From Lachnospiraceae bacterium (GTDB taxonomy: Bacteria > Bacillota > Clostridia > Lachnospirales > Lachnospiraceae): a DNA stretch of 34,891 nucleotides. Positions 1 to 6,785 of the stretch are shown here, one piece after another. The notes under the pieces are model-generated. The model was not told the origin of the DNA and ran no database searches. It saw only the letters and a program-made list of their open reading frames with translations. The stretch is from positions 1 through 34,891 of the forward strand of contig JAQXNR010000117.1 of NCBI GenBank assembly GCA_029098105.1, written 5' to 3'. The translations under genes were made by a program, and so were the position numbers. Every line of letters begins with the position of its first letter. Position 1 is the stretch's first letter.

Positions 1-30
1 CTACAAAAGAATGGTTATGAGGTGAAGCAA

Positions 31-510
31 GTGGAATACACATCCAGAAGAAGACGGTCTTACCGAATTGGGATACGCATAATTGGTATGATTTTTACAA
101 TAGGAGCGCTCGCGTATTTATTTCATGTAATGCATACAGGGGTGACCGGGCTACGGTTTATTACTATGGCAATCGCGATAGTATTTCTTTTTGTGGGGGT
201 AACTTATGTGCGGCAGTCCTTTGGAATTACTGCTTATGATGTTACATATAAGATTACTCCGCAGCAGTTGGAACTGACAACCCGGAATAAGAATATTGCA
301 ATTCCCTATGATGAAGTAAAGGATGTTTCTCTTTCCAGAGTGCGTCCCGACATGGATTATTATATGCTTCATATTATAACTACAAAATATAATCTTATAA
401 TGCATATTGAAGGACAGAATGAATATGCCCAAACTATGTATGAGAGATTAATAGAATATACCGGCATATGTGAAGAAACTGAGAAACGGGTAGATTCCGA
501 TTCTAAATAA
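31..510 (+). CDS. Small membrane protein with two N-terminal helices
   Basis: I do not recognise a named family. The N-terminus is basic (an RRRR run), followed by two hydrophobic segments at about residues 12-35 and 42-62 and a polar C-terminal half of about 95 residues that alternates like a beta-rich PH/YdbT-type domain; that last comparison is a guess. The frame is open to the left edge of the window, so the start is uncertain. The GTG at 31 is preferred because TGAGGTG at 18-24 lies 6 bases upstream; a GTG at 22 is also in frame but lacks a spaced ribosome site. An upstream gene may end at the TGA at 23-25 in another frame, which would suggest translational coupling. The function is unknown, and it may be the first visible gene of an operon continuing into 578. 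Confidence 0.6.
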   Translation: MEYTSRRRRSYRIGIRIIGMIFTIGALAYLFHVMHTGVTGLRFITMAIAIVFLFVGVTYVRQSFGITAYDVTYKITPQQLELTTRNKNIAIPYDEVKDVSLSRVRPDMDYYMLHIITTKYNLIMHIEGQNEYAQTMYERLIEYTGICEETEKRVDSDSK

Positions 511-577
511 GGGGTTCTATGCATAGGTATAATTATAGAATAATTTTCAGATATACAGTCAGAAGGGAGAAAAGACA

Positions 578-1213
578 ATGACAGAAAAAGTATTTCAGAA
601 CAACCAGGCGGTTGTAGCGGGGGAGATTGTATCCGAATTTACATTTAGCCATGAATTGTATGGTGAAGGTTTTTATAACGTGGAACTGAAAGTGGACCGT
701 CTCTCCGATGCGTATGACATCATTCCTGTAATGATTTCAGAGCGGATTATAAATGTAAAGGAGGATTACCGGGGATGGCGGTTGGAAGTCAAAGGACAGT
801 TCCGTTCTTATAATAAGCATGAAGATTATAAGAATCGTTTGATTCTGTCTCTGTTTGCCAGAGAGGTAAGATTTATGGATGAGGACGAGGAATATGTAAA
901 ACCCAATCAGATTTTTCTGGATGGATTTATTTGTAAGAAACCGATTTACCGCATGACGCCTCTGGGACGCGAGATTGCCGATTTGCTGCTGGCAGTGAAC
1001 CGGGCTTATGGCAAGTCCGATTATATTCCTTGTATTTGCTGGGGAAGAAATGCTCGGTTTGCCGGAAACCTGGAAGTGGGTGCCCGTATCCAGTTGTGGG
1101 GACGGATTCAGAGTCGCCAGTACCAGAAGAAAATTGGTGAGGATGAGGTAGTCAACCGGGTTGCTTATGAGATATCGGTCAGTAAGATAGAATGCTATGA
1201 GGAAGAAGAATAA
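578..1213 (+). CDS. SSB-like protein with two tandem OB-like halves
   Basis: This 211-residue protein reads as a single-stranded-DNA-binding (SSB/PriB-like) protein. It appears to hold two OB-fold-like halves, about residues 8-98 and 108-205. The second half has the clearest SSB features: a strand-loop region around MTPLGREIADLLLAVNR followed by an IPCICWGRNARFA strand and a conserved G-x-I-Q-S-R region. There is no acidic DDDIPF-like tail of a canonical housekeeping SSB; it ends in a short EEEE run. The start is supported by AAGGGAG upstream of the ATG. A specialised role in replication or repair is likely from the fold but is not shown. A hairpin at 1222-1247 follows the stop. Confidence 0.7.
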   Translation: MTEKVFQNNQAVVAGEIVSEFTFSHELYGEGFYNVELKVDRLSDAYDIIPVMISERIINVKEDYRGWRLEVKGQFRSYNKHEDYKNRLILSLFAREVRFMDEDEEYVKPNQIFLDGFICKKPIYRMTPLGREIADLLLAVNRAYGKSDYIPCICWGRNARFAGNLEVGARIQLWGRIQSRQYQKKIGEDEVVNRVAYEISVSKIECYEEEE

Positions 1214-1221
1214 AAATGCTT

Positions 1222-1250
1222 AATGAGGCGCCTTTGGGAGCCTCATTTGC
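1222..1250 (+). terminator. Probable weak terminator hairpin
   Basis: An 8-bp perfect stem (1222-1229 with 1240-1247, core ATGAGGC/GCCTCAT) encloses a 10-base loop just after the SSB-like gene. The following T-tract is short and interrupted, so termination is probably partial. Confidence 0.55.
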
Positions 1251-1343
1251 ATATTTGGAAATTATGTGATAGAATGGGGTGATTTGAATCAGTGAGGTTG
1301 TGAGAGATACCTGTTTATGGAAAGGTTAAGAGGAGAGAGAGAA

Positions 1344-1841
1344 ATGTCTAGTAATCATGTTCAGGTGTATTGTGGTGATGGAAGAGGCAAGTCCAATGCT
1401 GCCATTGGTTTGTGCATTAAATATGCCAGTATGGGAAAGGATGTCATTATTGTACAGTTCCTGAAGGGAAGCAATATGGATGAACTGGAATGCTTAAAGC
1501 GCCTGGAGCCGGAAATCCGGGTATTCCGTTTTGAGAGCAATGCGTGTATGTATTCTGAGTTGAGTAAAGAGGAGCAGATGGAGGAAGACTCCAACATCCG
1601 CAATGGACTGAATTATGTGAAAAAGGTTCTGGTTACCGGGGAATGTGATTTGCTGGTAGTGGATGAGATTCTGGGATTGGTAGATAACCACATTATTGAA
1701 ATGCAGGATGTCATCCGGCTGATTGAGGCAAAAGATGATGATATGGAATTGATTCTTACCGGACGGAACATGCCGATGGAACTGACCTCTTATGTGAGTG
1801 ACGTGTTTGAAATCAAAACCTTGAAAATGACGGAAGAATAG
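1344..1841 (+). CDS. cobO: Cob(I)yrinic acid a,c-diamide adenosyltransferase (CobO/BtuR type)
   Basis: The family transfers the adenosyl group of ATP to cob(I)alamin or cob(I)yrinic acid a,c-diamide, making the adenosylated coenzyme in the cytoplasm. The sequence shows the CobO P-loop GDGRGKS at residues 11-17 (usual form GDGKGKT; here the last residue is Ser), a VIIVQFLKG strand, a central LLVVDEILGLVD Walker-B-like stretch and the C-terminal ELILTGRNMP motif typical of the family. Its 165 residues are close to the shorter Gram-positive members. The ATG at 1344 is chosen over the one at 1317 because AGGAG (1331-1335) lies 8 bases upstream and the extra residues lack family similarity. No other cobalamin genes are adjacent, so a salvage role is as likely as a de novo one. 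Confidence 0.85.
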   Translation: MSSNHVQVYCGDGRGKSNAAIGLCIKYASMGKDVIIVQFLKGSNMDELECLKRLEPEIRVFRFESNACMYSELSKEEQMEEDSNIRNGLNYVKKVLVTGECDLLVVDEILGLVDNHIIEMQDVIRLIEAKDDDMELILTGRNMPMELTSYVSDVFEIKTLKMTEE

Positions 1842-1858
1842 ATTTCTGGAATTGTGGG

Positions 1859-1887
1859 TTGACAATACTTGCATACAGGGGTATTAT
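1859..1887 (+). promoter_or_regulatory. Vegetative promoter of the dapAB leader
   Basis: A consensus TTGACA (-35, 1859-1864) is separated by exactly 17 bases from TATTAT (-10, 1882-1887). Transcription should start near 1894, just ahead of the lysine riboswitch. Confidence 0.85.
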
Positions 1888-1894
1888 GTCTTAT

Positions 1895-2128
1895 ATATAC
1901 AACTGCATATTCATAGTAGAGGTGCATTACTCATTAGTAGGATTATGGATGTATTGGAGTACAGAGGATGTAATCAGAAAGGGTGGAATGCCGAAGAGGT
2001 ATAATCTCCAAGTTATACTGTCTGGGCATATAGTGAATAACTATATGACTGTCATCTAAGAATTAGGTGGAGTGCTGCTAACGATTTTATATGAGCGATA
2101 GCCGGCATTTTCCATGCTGGCTTTTTTT
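1895..2128 (+). ncRNA. Lysine riboswitch (L box) leader of dapAB
   Basis: Several conserved blocks of the lysine riboswitch appear in order: AGAGGTGC at 1918-1925, AGTA at 1935-1938, GAAAGG at 1977-1982, GCCGAAG at 1990-1996, GACTGTCA at 2047-2054 and GGAGTGCTGCTA at 2069-2080. P1 pairs TAGTAG (1914-1919) with CTGCTA (2075-2080). The leader ends in a terminator (2100-2128) upstream of dapA, as in other L-box leaders that switch off lysine/diaminopimelate genes when lysine is high. The 3' strand of P1 can instead pair with the 5' arm of the terminator (2073-2080 with 2099-2107, one bulge), which would be the antiterminator. Identification rests on motif order and context; the folding is by eye. 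Confidence 0.87.
2100..2128 (+). terminator. Riboswitch-controlled intrinsic terminator before dapA
   Basis: A 9-bp stem (2100-2108 with 2114-2122, one G-T pair) and a 5-base loop are followed by a run of seven T (2122-2128). It ends about 100 bases before dapA and competes with the antiterminator described for the lysine riboswitch. Confidence 0.88.
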
Positions 2129-2226
2129 ATTGGTTTTTGGAAATTCTTATGACCGATGAAAAAAGTATTTTAGGCAATTTTAAAAATTGAAGGAGTCCGA
2201 AAGGGACAGAAAGGGAGGTCATAATT

Positions 2227-3111
2227 ATGGCTATTTTTACAGGAGCAGGTGTAGCGTTGATTACGCCGTTTAAAGAGAATGGAGAAATTGATTTTGACAA
2301 ACTGAATGAATTGATTGATTTCCAGATTGAGAATGGTACAGACAGTATTATTATATGCGGAACTACCGGTGAGTCGGCTACTATGACCCATGAGGAGCAT
2401 ATTGAAACCATCCGTGCCTGCGTGTCTCATGTGAATAAGCGGGTTCCGGTAGTTGCCGGAACTGGTTCCAACTGTACTGACACTGCCATTTATTTGTCCA
2501 AGGAGGCATATAAAGCGGGAGCAGATGCATTACTGGTAGTTACCCCATATTATAACAAGGCAACCCAGAAAGGATTAAAAGAACATTTTACTATGGTAGC
2601 AGAAGCAGTGGATTTGCCCATGATTCTCTACAATGTTCCGAGCCGGACCGGATGTAATATTCTTCCCCAGACGGCAGTGGATATGGCGAAGAATGTGGAC
2701 AATATTGTGGCAATCAAGGAAGCCAGTGGAAATATTTCCCAGGTAGTTACTTTAGCAGCGTTGGCAGAGGGATGTATTGACATTTACTCCGGTAATGATG
2801 ACCAGGTAATTCCGTTACTGTCACTGGGTGGAAAGGGTGTTATTTCCGTATTGAGTAATGTGGCACCGAGACAGACCCATGATATGGTTATGGAATACTT
2901 AAATGGAAATACAGAGAAGGCACTGCAGTTGCAGTTACAGTTGCATGAGTTGTGTCAGGCACTGTTCTGTGAGGTGAATCCGATTCCGGTTAAGAAAGCA
3001 GCAGAACTGATGGGACTTTGTGGTGGCACGCTGCGTCGTCCGCTGACCGAGATGGAGCCGGAGAATGTAAAGCGTTTACAGGCGGCTTTGCAGGCACAGG
3101 GCATTTTGTAG
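2227..3111 (+). CDS. dapA: 4-hydroxy-tetrahydrodipicolinate synthase
   Basis: DapA condenses pyruvate with aspartate semialdehyde, the first committed step of the diaminopimelate/lysine pathway, in the cytoplasm. At 294 residues it has the family length for a TIM-barrel enzyme. Visible signatures are GTTGES (residues 45-50), the catalytic tyrosines Y109 and Y135 (in LYNVPSRTG, with the substrate-binding arginine R140) and the Schiff-base lysine K164 in AIKEASGN. The ATG at 2227 has GGGAGG 8 bases upstream. It lies under a lysine riboswitch and is followed 42 bases later by dapB, so the two form an operon feeding peptidoglycan, lysine and, in sporeformers, dipicolinate. Confidence 0.97.
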   Translation: MAIFTGAGVALITPFKENGEIDFDKLNELIDFQIENGTDSIIICGTTGESATMTHEEHIETIRACVSHVNKRVPVVAGTGSNCTDTAIYLSKEAYKAGADALLVVTPYYNKATQKGLKEHFTMVAEAVDLPMILYNVPSRTGCNILPQTAVDMAKNVDNIVAIKEASGNISQVVTLAALAEGCIDIYSGNDDQVIPLLSLGGKGVISVLSNVAPRQTHDMVMEYLNGNTEKALQLQLQLHELCQALFCEVNPIPVKKAAELMGLCGGTLRRPLTEMEPENVKRLQAALQAQGIL

Positions 3112-3153
3112 GAAAAAAGCCGGAATACAAAGGTTTGGAAAGGACGAAGGACG

Positions 3154-3909
3154 ATGACAAGATTGATTATGCATGGCTGCAACGGACATATGGGGCAGGT
3201 CATTACCAATATTGTAAAAGAAGATGAAAATGCAGAGATTGTGGCAGGAATCGATGTGGCAGACAACCGGGACAACACATACCCGGTGTTTACCAATATT
3301 CATGACTGTGATATTACTGCGGATGCAATTGTAGATTTTGCTGCAGCTGTAGCAGTGGATGATTTGCTGGAATATGCGGTGACAAGACAGATTCCGGTGG
3401 TTCTTTGTACCACCGGGCTCAGCGAAGAACAGTTAAAGCATGTAGAAGAGGCGAGCAAAAAGGTAGCAGTACTTCGCTCTGCCAATATGTCTCTTGGAAT
3501 CAATACGTTGCTGAAAATGGTAAAGACGGCAACCCAGGTGTTTGCCAATGCGGGATTTGATATTGAGATTGTGGAGAAGCACCACAACAAGAAGGTAGAT
3601 GCTCCTTCAGGTACAGCGTTGGCACTGGCAGATTCCATCAATGAGACATTGCAGAATGAATATGAATACTGTTATGACAGGAGCGACCGCAGAGAGAAAC
3701 GTCCCCAAAAGGAGATTGGTATTTCTGCTGTGCGGGGAGGTACCATTGTAGGGGAACACGAAGTGATTTTTGCAGGTACCGATGAAGTAATTGAATTCAA
3801 GCACACTGCATACTCCAAAGCGGTATTTGCCAAAGGTGCAGTACAGGCTGCAAAATATCTGGCAGGTAAGGGACCGGGACTTTATGATATGCAGCAGGTA
3901 ATTGGATAG
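3154..3909 (+). CDS. dapB: 4-hydroxy-tetrahydrodipicolinate reductase
   Basis: DapB reduces the DapA product with NAD(P)H to tetrahydrodipicolinate. The 251-residue protein starts with the dinucleotide-binding pattern MHGCNGHMGQ (residues 6-15, GxxGxMG) and carries the diagnostic catalytic block EKHHNKKVDAPSGTA at 141-155, holding the catalytic histidine and lysine. A GGEHEV-like strand region (IVGEHEVIFAG) and a C-terminal GLYDM complete the family pattern. The start has AAGGA 9 bases upstream. It is the second and last gene of the dapAB unit and is followed by a very strong terminator. Confidence 0.97.
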   Translation: MTRLIMHGCNGHMGQVITNIVKEDENAEIVAGIDVADNRDNTYPVFTNIHDCDITADAIVDFAAAVAVDDLLEYAVTRQIPVVLCTTGLSEEQLKHVEEASKKVAVLRSANMSLGINTLLKMVKTATQVFANAGFDIEIVEKHHNKKVDAPSGTALALADSINETLQNEYEYCYDRSDRREKRPQKEIGISAVRGGTIVGEHEVIFAGTDEVIEFKHTAYSKAVFAKGAVQAAKYLAGKGPGLYDMQQVIG

Positions 3910-3930
3910 AAGTAGAAGACAAGGAGTGGA

Positions 3931-3966
3931 CAGACGTCAATCGTTTGATTGACGTCTGTTTTTTTT
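3931..3966 (+). terminator. Strong intrinsic terminator after dapB
   Basis: A perfect 12-bp stem (3931-3942 with 3947-3958) with a GTTT loop is followed by eight T residues (3959-3966). This closes the dapAB transcription unit. Confidence 0.95.
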
Positions 3967-3968
3967 GC

Positions 3969-4226
3969 AAAAAAGAACTAAAGTCTTATACGCTATCTTA
4001 CCAGTTAAGTGGAGAGGATACTTGGACAACATTTGCTACGGGAACAAAAAATATCGAAGAAGATGTATTGGGACGTCTTGATACAACAACTATGGAAAAT
4101 GGTGTCTATAAGATTAGATTATTGGCAGAAGATTTTGGCGGTAACCGAAAAACCATTACAAGAAAAATTATAGTGGATGGTAACCTAAAACTTGGTGTCA
4201 TATCAACAGTGGAGATACTTCTTTAG
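3969..4226 (+). pseudogene. Remnant of an Rhs/wall-associated protein, pre-repeat segment
   Basis: The translated frame resembles the segment that precedes the repeats in large clostridial Rhs/YD-repeat surface or polymorphic toxin proteins. A strand-rich domain (YTLSYQLSG, a TWTTFATGT stretch, then LDTTTMENGVYKIRLLAED) runs into the hallmark IVDGNLKLG. In intact proteins this is followed by hundreds to thousands of residues; here the frame stops about 10 residues later. The only in-frame ATG (3945) lies inside the dapAB terminator, so the 5' end is missing too. It is read as a truncated, untranslated relic that shares its origin with the Hint fragment just downstream. Confidence 0.7.
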
Positions 4227-4684
4227 TCATAAGTGATATGATGCAGGCGGCATGTGCGTTAGGTTCCTTATGTTGTAAATGTTTTACAGGAGATACTGTT
4301 GTAGCAACCGAAGAAGGTTTTGTGAGAATCGAGGAAATCGAAGAAGGGGATTATGTACTTGCAGAGAATGTAGAAACAGGAGAGCAGGAATATAAGAAGG
4401 TTCGAAAAGTTTATGTCAAGGAAGCAACGGAACTGACACATATAAAAACCGATGGGAAACTGGATGAAGATCAAAACATTGACACAACAGGGAATCATCC
4501 ATTCTATGTAGAAGATAGAGGATGGGTCGCAGCAGCAGAGATTCATGAAGGAGATGAGTTACATACCAGTGATGGAAGGATTGTGACGGTTCTTGCAAAT
4601 ACAACGGAGAAGTTAAGTAAGGCAATAACGGTTTACAATCTTGAGGTTGAAGATTTTCATATGTTGTTGTTGATAAATATTTGA
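4184..4684 (+). pseudogene. Remnant of an Rhs/polymorphic toxin: Hint (intein-like) domain
   Basis: This frame encodes a Hint (Hedgehog/intein) self-processing domain of the kind placed before the C-terminal toxin of polymorphic toxins. It has the first-residue cysteine block CKCFTGDTVVATEEG, the RIEEIEEGDYVLAENVETGE strand pair, the block-B motif TTGNHPFYV with the conserved histidine, and ITVYNLEVEDFH near the end. The expected continuation (a V/L-V-H-N terminus and then a toxin) is absent; the frame ends at LLLINI. A one-base shift near 4657 would read SYVVVDKYLKN, closer to the usual end, which hints at a frameshift. The fragment from 4238 could be translated, but without the toxin or repeats it is best treated as a pseudogene. 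Confidence 0.75.
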
Positions 4685-4739
4685 AAAACGAGTAAGATAG
4701 TAAGCAAGATAATAAGTAAGATGAGGTGACAATATATAA

Positions 4740-5732
4740 ATGAGTAATTATGTTCCACCATATACTATTTCAAATAAAATGCTTGAACTTGTTTCTGATA
4801 TATCTGAAAAGGTTGGCAAAATCATCAGTCACAAAGAATTGGAGTCAAAACCACACTTAAGAAGGAATAATAGGATTCGCTCCATTCATTCGTCGTTGAA
4901 AATAGAGGCAAATTCTTTATCTCTTTCTGAAGTGAGAGATGTTATTAATGGTCATTTGGTCTTAGGGGATCAAAAAGAAATACAAGAAGTTAAGAATGCG
5001 TATGCCGCGTATGAGAAAATATCAGAAATTAATCCTTTGAGTATTGCTGAATTAAAAAAATTTCATGGTATCATGACTCATGGAACGGTAAATGAATCAG
5101 GAGTCTTTAGAAAAGGCGAAGAAGGAGTTTTTTCTGGTGATAAATGCATTTTTGTAGCACCACCGGCCAACATGGTAAGTGAGTTGATGAAAAATTTATT
5201 ATCATGGGTTAAGAAGAATGAAGGAATTGTACACCCGCTCATTATGTCAGCAATTTTTCATTATGAATTTGTCTTTATTCATCCGTTTGCTGATGGAAAT
5301 GGAAGAATAGCAAGATTATGGCATACAGTTATTTTATATAGATGGCGAAGTGTATTTGAATTCATTCCGTTAGAAAGTCAAATTCAAAGATTCCAGTCAG
5401 AATATTATGATGCAATAGCTAAATGTCATGTTAATGGCACTTCTGATGTTTTTATTGAATTTATGTTAGAGATGATTGACCAAGTGTTAGATGAAGTTAT
5501 TTTGCAGGTAAATAAAGAAAATGCGAATACATCAGAGTATGTAAAGCGTATGCTTGAAGTTATGGAGTATGATATTCCCTATACTTCAAACAAGATTATG
5601 GAATTGCTTGGTCTGAGATCAAAGGAAACTCTCCGTAAAAATTATATAAATCCGGCGATAGAATTAGGTGTTGTTAGGATGACATTACCGGATAAACCGA
5701 AAAGTAAAAACCAGAGATATATAAAACAGTAG
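4740..5732 (+). CDS. Fic family protein (putative AMP transferase)
   Basis: Fic proteins usually transfer AMP (sometimes other groups) from a nucleotide to target protein side chains. The active-site loop HPFADGNGRIAR at residues 181-192 matches HPFxxGNGRxxR exactly, including the catalytic histidine H181. Upstream, SSLKIEAN (51-58) fits the auto-inhibitory helix of class II Fic proteins, with glutamate E56; the next residue is Ala rather than Gly/Asn. The last 65 or so residues look like a winged-helix module. The start has GAGGTGA about 8 bases upstream. At 330 residues it is intact. Its base composition is clearly AT-richer than dapAB or addAB, which together with the toxin remnants upstream suggests transfer. 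The target protein is unknown. Confidence 0.93.
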   Translation: MSNYVPPYTISNKMLELVSDISEKVGKIISHKELESKPHLRRNNRIRSIHSSLKIEANSLSLSEVRDVINGHLVLGDQKEIQEVKNAYAAYEKISEINPLSIAELKKFHGIMTHGTVNESGVFRKGEEGVFSGDKCIFVAPPANMVSELMKNLLSWVKKNEGIVHPLIMSAIFHYEFVFIHPFADGNGRIARLWHTVILYRWRSVFEFIPLESQIQRFQSEYYDAIAKCHVNGTSDVFIEFMLEMIDQVLDEVILQVNKENANTSEYVKRMLEVMEYDIPYTSNKIMELLGLRSKETLRKNYINPAIELGVVRMTLPDKPKSKNQRYIKQ

Positions 5733-5739
5733 ATTCAAT

Positions 5740-6606
5740 TCAGGTAGCATGGGCATGTTTCTGATTTTTCAGGAACATGAAAATAGAAGCGCCGATTATA
5801 ATGGCATAGCCAATATAACTGAACAGGTCGGGCAGTTCATTAAGAAACACAAAACCCAGAATGCCGGCAAAGAGAACCTGGGAATAGTCGTAGACGGAGA
5901 TTTCCCGCGCCGGAGCATGGCTGTAGGCAGCTGTAATGGAAAACTGTCCTCCGGTGGCGCTCAGACCTGCCAGAAGTAGAAGCGCTAATTGTTTTAAATT
6001 CATGGGCTCGTAGTAGAATATGCAAAAAGGCAGGCAGCACAGGCAGGAAAAGACAGAGAAAAAGAACACAATGAAGGGTCCGGCAACGCCACGGCTGGTG
6101 GCTTTGCGCAGCAAGGTATATGCCATTCCCGCTCCGGCACCGCCGCACACACCGATGAGTGCAGGAAAAGACAACAGATTTTCGGTTCCCGGTTTTAAAA
6201 TGAACAGCGTGCCAAATAAAGCCGCGGCGACACATCCAATCTGGTAGCCCTTTGCCCGTTCCTGTAACAGAAAACAGGAAAACAGAATCGCAAAAAAGGG
6301 AGACAGTTTGTTGAGCATGGAGGCATCGGAAATATTTAACTGGTCAATGGCATAGTAATTGCAGAAAATACCAATGGTACCGAAGACCGCCCGGCCGCAT
6401 ATAAGCAAGCCATTTCCCTTTCCACATTTTAGTGGAATTTTATTTTTTAAAAGAACGCCATAGGAAAAAAAGATGGCGACAGCATTGCGGAAAAAAGCCT
6501 TTTCAAAAAAAGGCAGGTCACCAGCGGCTTTTACAAACAGATTCATCAATGCAAAACAGAATGCTGCACATAAAATGTACAGGATTCCTTTATTTTTTTC
6601 AGACAT
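5740..6606 (-). CDS. EamA/DMT-family transporter
   Basis: This 288-residue protein consists of two repeated five-helix units with about ten hydrophobic segments, as in the EamA (drug/metabolite transporter) superfamily of inner-membrane permeases. The first unit starts ILYILCAAFCFALMNLFVK, and the second starts near residue 150 (ALIGVCGGAGAGMAYTLLRK). A short charged C-terminus (KNQKHAHAT) is cytoplasmic. GGAGC lies just upstream of the ATG. It converges on the Fic gene with only 7 bases between the stops. The substrate cannot be told from sequence; members move amino acids, nucleotides or other metabolites. Confidence 0.9.
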   Translation of the reverse strand: MSEKNKGILYILCAAFCFALMNLFVKAAGDLPFFEKAFFRNAVAIFFSYGVLLKNKIPLKCGKGNGLLICGRAVFGTIGIFCNYYAIDQLNISDASMLNKLSPFFAILFSCFLLQERAKGYQIGCVAAALFGTLFILKPGTENLLSFPALIGVCGGAGAGMAYTLLRKATSRGVAGPFIVFFFSVFSCLCCLPFCIFYYEPMNLKQLALLLLAGLSATGGQFSITAAYSHAPAREISVYDYSQVLFAGILGFVFLNELPDLFSYIGYAIIIGASIFMFLKNQKHAHAT

Positions 6607-6699
6607 AGAGTGTGCTCCTTTTTGCGCTTTCGTTCGAACGCATTTTTTTTCTGGTATTACAACCCGTATAAATTCTTTGTATTGCTAAATGTAAATAAG

Positions 6700-6705
6700 T
6701 ATAAT
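6700..6705 (+). promoter_or_regulatory. Candidate -10 element for nadE
   Basis: A perfect TATAAT lies about 80 bases upstream of the nadE start. The matching -35 at 17-base spacing (6677-6682, TTGTAT) is weak, so this is only a candidate. The same gap must hold the divergent transporter promoter. Confidence 0.4.
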
Positions 6706-6785
6706 AAAATATAGAATATATGTCAATATTGAATAAAGGTTTGTAAATAAAAACTGAAAGTGACAGAGCAAGTGAGGTCAGAAAC

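Noticed and set aside
1859-2059. 66-codon open frame between the cobO-like gene and dapA
   Set aside because: It starts in the -35 box and runs through the lysine riboswitch; it has no ribosome site.
3945-3968. ATG start for the Rhs-like fragment
   Set aside because: The codon lies inside the loop and arm of the dapAB terminator, so it is not a credible start; the similarity begins only after the T-run.
6621-6650. CGTTCGAACG palindrome followed by eight T, as a terminator
   Set aside because: It lies between divergent genes with nothing on the plus strand to end, and the stem would need a 2-base loop; it could be an operator but there is no other support.
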